Notes under the pieces: generated by a model
What the model was told of the DNA's origin: nothing
Databases searched by the model: none
What the model saw: the letters and a program-made list of their open reading frames with translations, nothing else
DNA from: Telluribacter humicola
Lineage (GTDB): Bacteria > Bacteroidota > Bacteroidia > Cytophagales > Spirosomataceae
Length of the DNA: 64,000 nucleotides
Assembly (NCBI RefSeq): GCF_017355935.1
Contig: NZ_JAFIQT010000004.1
Location: 1 to 64,000, forward strand
Direction: 5' to 3'
Translations under genes and position numbers: made by a program
In this document: one piece after another, positions 61,680 through 64,000 of the stretch
How the letters are laid out: every line of letters starts with the position of its first letter
How positions within the stretch are numbered: the stretch's first letter is position 1

Positions 61680-62771
61680 TTATTTGACTAACATGATATT
61701 ATCAAAATAAAACGTTTCGTCTTGTTTGTCAGGCCCTTTGATCCGGAAGCCCACCTGCGTTAGCTTCTTGCCTGGTAGCCAGAAATCCATGTCAGAAAGC
61801 TTAATTTTGAAGTAGTTCCACACGCCGGCTTTCACATCAATCCGGTTGGCTTCTGTGTAGTCGCCAAATCCGCCCTTACCGGCATCGGTCGTTACGTAAA
61901 GCGAGTAATCGGCCGAAGCTCCCTTAATCCAGCCTGTGATGTAGGTATATTCTGGCGAGTAGGCAATGGGCTGCGACCAGTTGGATAGTCCGGCTAAGTG
62001 CCAGTTACCTTTCTGGTAGGTTTTCGTCAATGAAGCAGTACCGTCTTTCTTTTCCTTCATAGTTACGGTAGCGGCGTCACCCCAGGAGGCGTTCTCGAAA
62101 CCCGTGCCGAAAGTATCTGTGAAAATCTTATACGCCAGATCCATGTTCACGAATTCCTGCCGGGAGCGTATCCGTCCCGTACTGTTGGTTATGCTCAGAG
62201 TACCCCGGGTAAGCTTGGTGGCGGGCATTTGAACAACCAGTTGCTTTTTATCTTTAGATATGATCGTGGCAGGGTCCGAAATTCCTTTTACCGAATCGGC
62301 CACGGCTACGGCTGTCACATCATCCAGATTGTTACCCGTTAGTGTAATTACCGCGCCTTCGGTGAAATTGTATTCCGATACGTCAGTTACCGAAGGATAC
62401 GCCAACACCCTGAAAGCGATGGTAGTCGACTTGCCGGCGCTGTTGGTGAATGTAATGTTCTGTACCCCGCCCGACGCATCTGTGGGTACGCGGAAGATCA
62501 GCGCCTGATCGGTGTTGAGCGTAGGTTGGAATCCTGCGGGAACATCCTGCTTTTCGAAGGTGATCGTGCGCATGTCGCCGAGGCCGGTGCCCATGAGAGT
62601 CACTACGCTGCCACTGGCGGCAGAGTCGGGCATGATTTGGGTGGCGACAGGGGTACCTGCCTCGAATCGTGGCGTTCCGTCCGTATCTTCCTCACAGGAA
62701 GTGAGTGCCAAACCGGCCATCAACATCAGTGCGCCCAGGCCCGCAACTCGGTTGGAATTAGGTAATTTCAT
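61680..62771 (-). CDS. IPT/TIG-domain glycan-binding lipoprotein
   Basis: I place the start at MKLPNSNRVAGLGALMLMAG (62771), where a lipoprotein signal (lipobox LTSC) begins. An upstream ATG at 62822 would add 17 atypical residues. Two IPT/TIG immunoglobulin-like domains follow (PDSAASGSVVTLMGTGLGDM and YNFTEGAVITLTGNNLDDV) and then a C-terminal domain like a surface glycan-binding protein (WSQPIAYSPEYTYITGWIKG). It should bind mannan at the cell surface. Confidence 0.82.
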   Translation of the reverse strand: MKLPNSNRVAGLGALMLMAGLALTSCEEDTDGTPRFEAGTPVATQIMPDSAASGSVVTLMGTGLGDMRTITFEKQDVPAGFQPTLNTDQALIFRVPTDASGGVQNITFTNSAGKSTTIAFRVLAYPSVTDVSEYNFTEGAVITLTGNNLDDVTAVAVADSVKGISDPATIISKDKKQLVVQMPATKLTRGTLSITNSTGRIRSRQEFVNMDLAYKIFTDTFGTGFENASWGDAATVTMKEKKDGTASLTKTYQKGNWHLAGLSNWSQPIAYSPEYTYITGWIKGASADYSLYVTTDAGKGGFGDYTEANRIDVKAGVWNYFKIKLSDMDFWLPGKKLTQVGFRIKGPDKQDETFYFDNIMLVK

Positions 62772-62850
62772 ATGATTTGAAAATTTGCATGTTAGAGGTG
62801 CTTTCCGGCAAAGCCTATTCATAGGGCTCTAACCGGAAAGCAACCGAAAA

Positions 62851-64000
62851 TCAATTGTAGTAGGGAACAGGCTCTTTGCTCAACTCGGGGTCCTGCACGA
62901 TTTCTCCGGCAGGAATGGGCAGGTACATCTTATCCTCAGTGAAGTTCGTGATGTAATTAGCTCCCGTGACGGTCCCCCGGTTCTGCTTCTCGATGATGGA
63001 TTTCGCTTTAGCATAACCCTGGCGCTGAATGTCGTACCAGTAGTCGCCTTCGAAGGCAAACTCTACCCGACGCTCGTGCAGAATATCGTCGAGCGTGAAA
63101 GAAGTCCGGGCAGGTAGACCGGCCCGTTCCCGCACCAGGTTCAGGGCCTCGAGAGCTTTGGCATCGGTAGTGGAAGCGGCGACACCCAGGGTAGCTTCGG
63201 CATAGATCAGCAGTACATCGGCGTAGCGGAGTAGTACCACATTATTTCCTGAGTTCTGTCCCAGGACTGGATCACCGCCAAAACTCTTGCCGGGACCAGC
63301 GAAGTACTTGGCAATGTTGGAGCGGGTCGCATTGAGGCTACCTCCATCGGCAGTCGGCTGAATGGTGTCGTAACGGAAGCCATTGGCCATGAACTCATTA
63401 TACTTAGGCGCATTAACACGCTGAGGTTTCCAGCTTGAATTGATCCAGCCGTGCTCCATTACCGACCATTTCCGGCGCAAATCCCCAAACTCGTATTCCT
63501 GCAAAATGTCCAGCGTTGGGATGTACATTTCCCAGGCATCTGCTTCGGCCGTGCGCAGGGCACCCGCGCCCCGGTCGGGATTTTTTAAGTTACCCGTACC
63601 CCAGGGATCCTGAGAAAACTGGTGTTGAATAGAAAATAGCGACTCGGGATTATTGTTCATGCTCATTTTGGTGAACATGCCGTTGTAGTCACTCACCAGG
63701 CTGTACTTACCCGAATTGATGACCTCCTCAGCTTTTGCCTTGGCGTTGGCGTAGTCTTTGGTGTAGAGGTACAGTTTCGCCATCATACCCTTGGCCGAAT
63801 ATTTTGTCACGCGGCCCGGTACGTCAGTTTCGGGCAGACCCGCTTCAGCCATTTTCAATTCTTCCAGCGCAAAACGGAGCACGTCTTTCTGCAAATAGCG
63901 TGGAATATTGAAATTGCCGGACAGAGCAGTTTCACCCGGATCGGTAATGATGGGAGCCGCCCCCCAGGTGCGGGCAATGTAGAAAAACACCATCCCCCTA
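62851..64000 (-). CDS. SusD/RagB family lipoprotein, partial (runs off window)
   Basis: The frame is open to the window edge. 380 or more residues from RGMVFFYIARTWGAAPIITDPG to the C-terminus. SusD features are MMAKLYLYTKDYANAKAKAEEVI, VLLRYADVLLIYAEATLG, LNLVRERAGLPARTSFTLDDILHERRVEFAFEGDYWYDIQRQG and the tail YLPIPAGEIVQDPELSKEP. The N-terminus, with the signal, lies beyond the window. A SusC gene is expected there. Confidence 0.85.
   Translation of the reverse strand, partial: RGMVFFYIARTWGAAPIITDPGETALSGNFNIPRYLQKDVLRFALEELKMAEAGLPETDVPGRVTKYSAKGMMAKLYLYTKDYANAKAKAEEVINSGKYSLVSDYNGMFTKMSMNNNPESLFSIQHQFSQDPWGTGNLKNPDRGAGALRTAEADAWEMYIPTLDILQEYEFGDLRRKWSVMEHGWINSSWKPQRVNAPKYNEFMANGFRYDTIQPTADGGSLNATRSNIAKYFAGPGKSFGGDPVLGQNSGNNVVLLRYADVLLIYAEATLGVAASTTDAKALEALNLVRERAGLPARTSFTLDDILHERRVEFAFEGDYWYDIQRQGYAKAKSIIEKQNRGTVTGANYITNFTEDKMYLPIPAGEIVQDPELSKEPVPYYN

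Noticed and set aside
1-64000. tRNA, rRNA or known riboswitches
   Set aside because: Reading both strands I saw no cloverleaf with conserved T-arm bases and no recognisable rRNA or riboswitch core. A covariance-model search would be needed to exclude small RNAs.

Overview
The window looks like a chromosome segment of a Bacteroidota bacterium, most likely Cytophagales (Spirosoma/Dyadobacter-like). The evidence is two SusC/SusD-type uptake loci, LytS/LytTR and AraC regulators, TANNTTTG-type promoter elements, BfmA/DUF5712 mobilization genes and STM3941/Imm50-type immunity genes. The taxon is inferred from gene content only.

Layout. 1-2.2 kb: a 5'-truncated endonuclease/exonuclease/phosphatase gene next to what looks like an IS21-type end, then a DUF2254 membrane protein. 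2.7-3.5 kb: a HigB/HigA toxin-antitoxin pair with an operator-like palindrome on its promoter. 3.6-4.75 kb: a fused scar of an IS1 and an IS3 element. 5-12.8 kb: transport and central metabolism (RhaT, DUF485/ActP, GapN-like dehydrogenase, amino-acid permease, MFS). 13.8-16.6 kb: a bile-acid:Na+ symporter gene split by an IS1 with an 8-bp target duplication, followed by a decayed IS630. 16.7-23.3 kb: a fused ABC permease/M1 peptidase with its ATPase, divergent from a LytS/LytTR two-component system. 23.5-37.5 kb: serine recombinases, AraC regulators, two paralogous alpha/beta hydrolases around a TonB receptor, an MBL hydrolase/AraC/carboxymuconolactone decarboxylase cluster and response regulators. 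Two inverted repeats of about 159 bp enclose 13.1 kb of this. 37.5-46 kb: an immunity-type island of small minus-strand genes with decaying duplicates. 46.6-49.6 kb: a GNAT/HTH toxin-antitoxin-like pair and a mobilization module with an iteron-like array. 49.8-57.1 kb: SusC/SusD with a phosphoinositide phospholipase C-like enzyme and an acid phosphatase, probably for phosphorus scavenging. 58.4-60.4 kb: SDR and AraC genes. 60.4-64 kb: part of a mannan locus (GH26, IPT/TIG lipoprotein, SusD).

The most striking signal is a family of eleven tiny elements. Ten are exactly 16 nt and one is a 15-nt variant. They share the form N(G/T)CN + nCGG + CNNN + CCGn', a 4-nt leader followed by a 4-bp hairpin whose stem shows compensatory changes. 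Ten of the eleven interrupt transposase or serine-recombinase genes, and removing exactly one element restores frame and a recognisable protein sequence. Every decayed mobile-element gene in the window carries at least one. The two intact ones (IS1 at 38.6 kb, recombinase at 31.3 kb) carry none. I know of no described bacterial element of this kind. It could be a minimal mobile hairpin, a recoding or processing element, or the footprint of a system that inactivates mobile genes.
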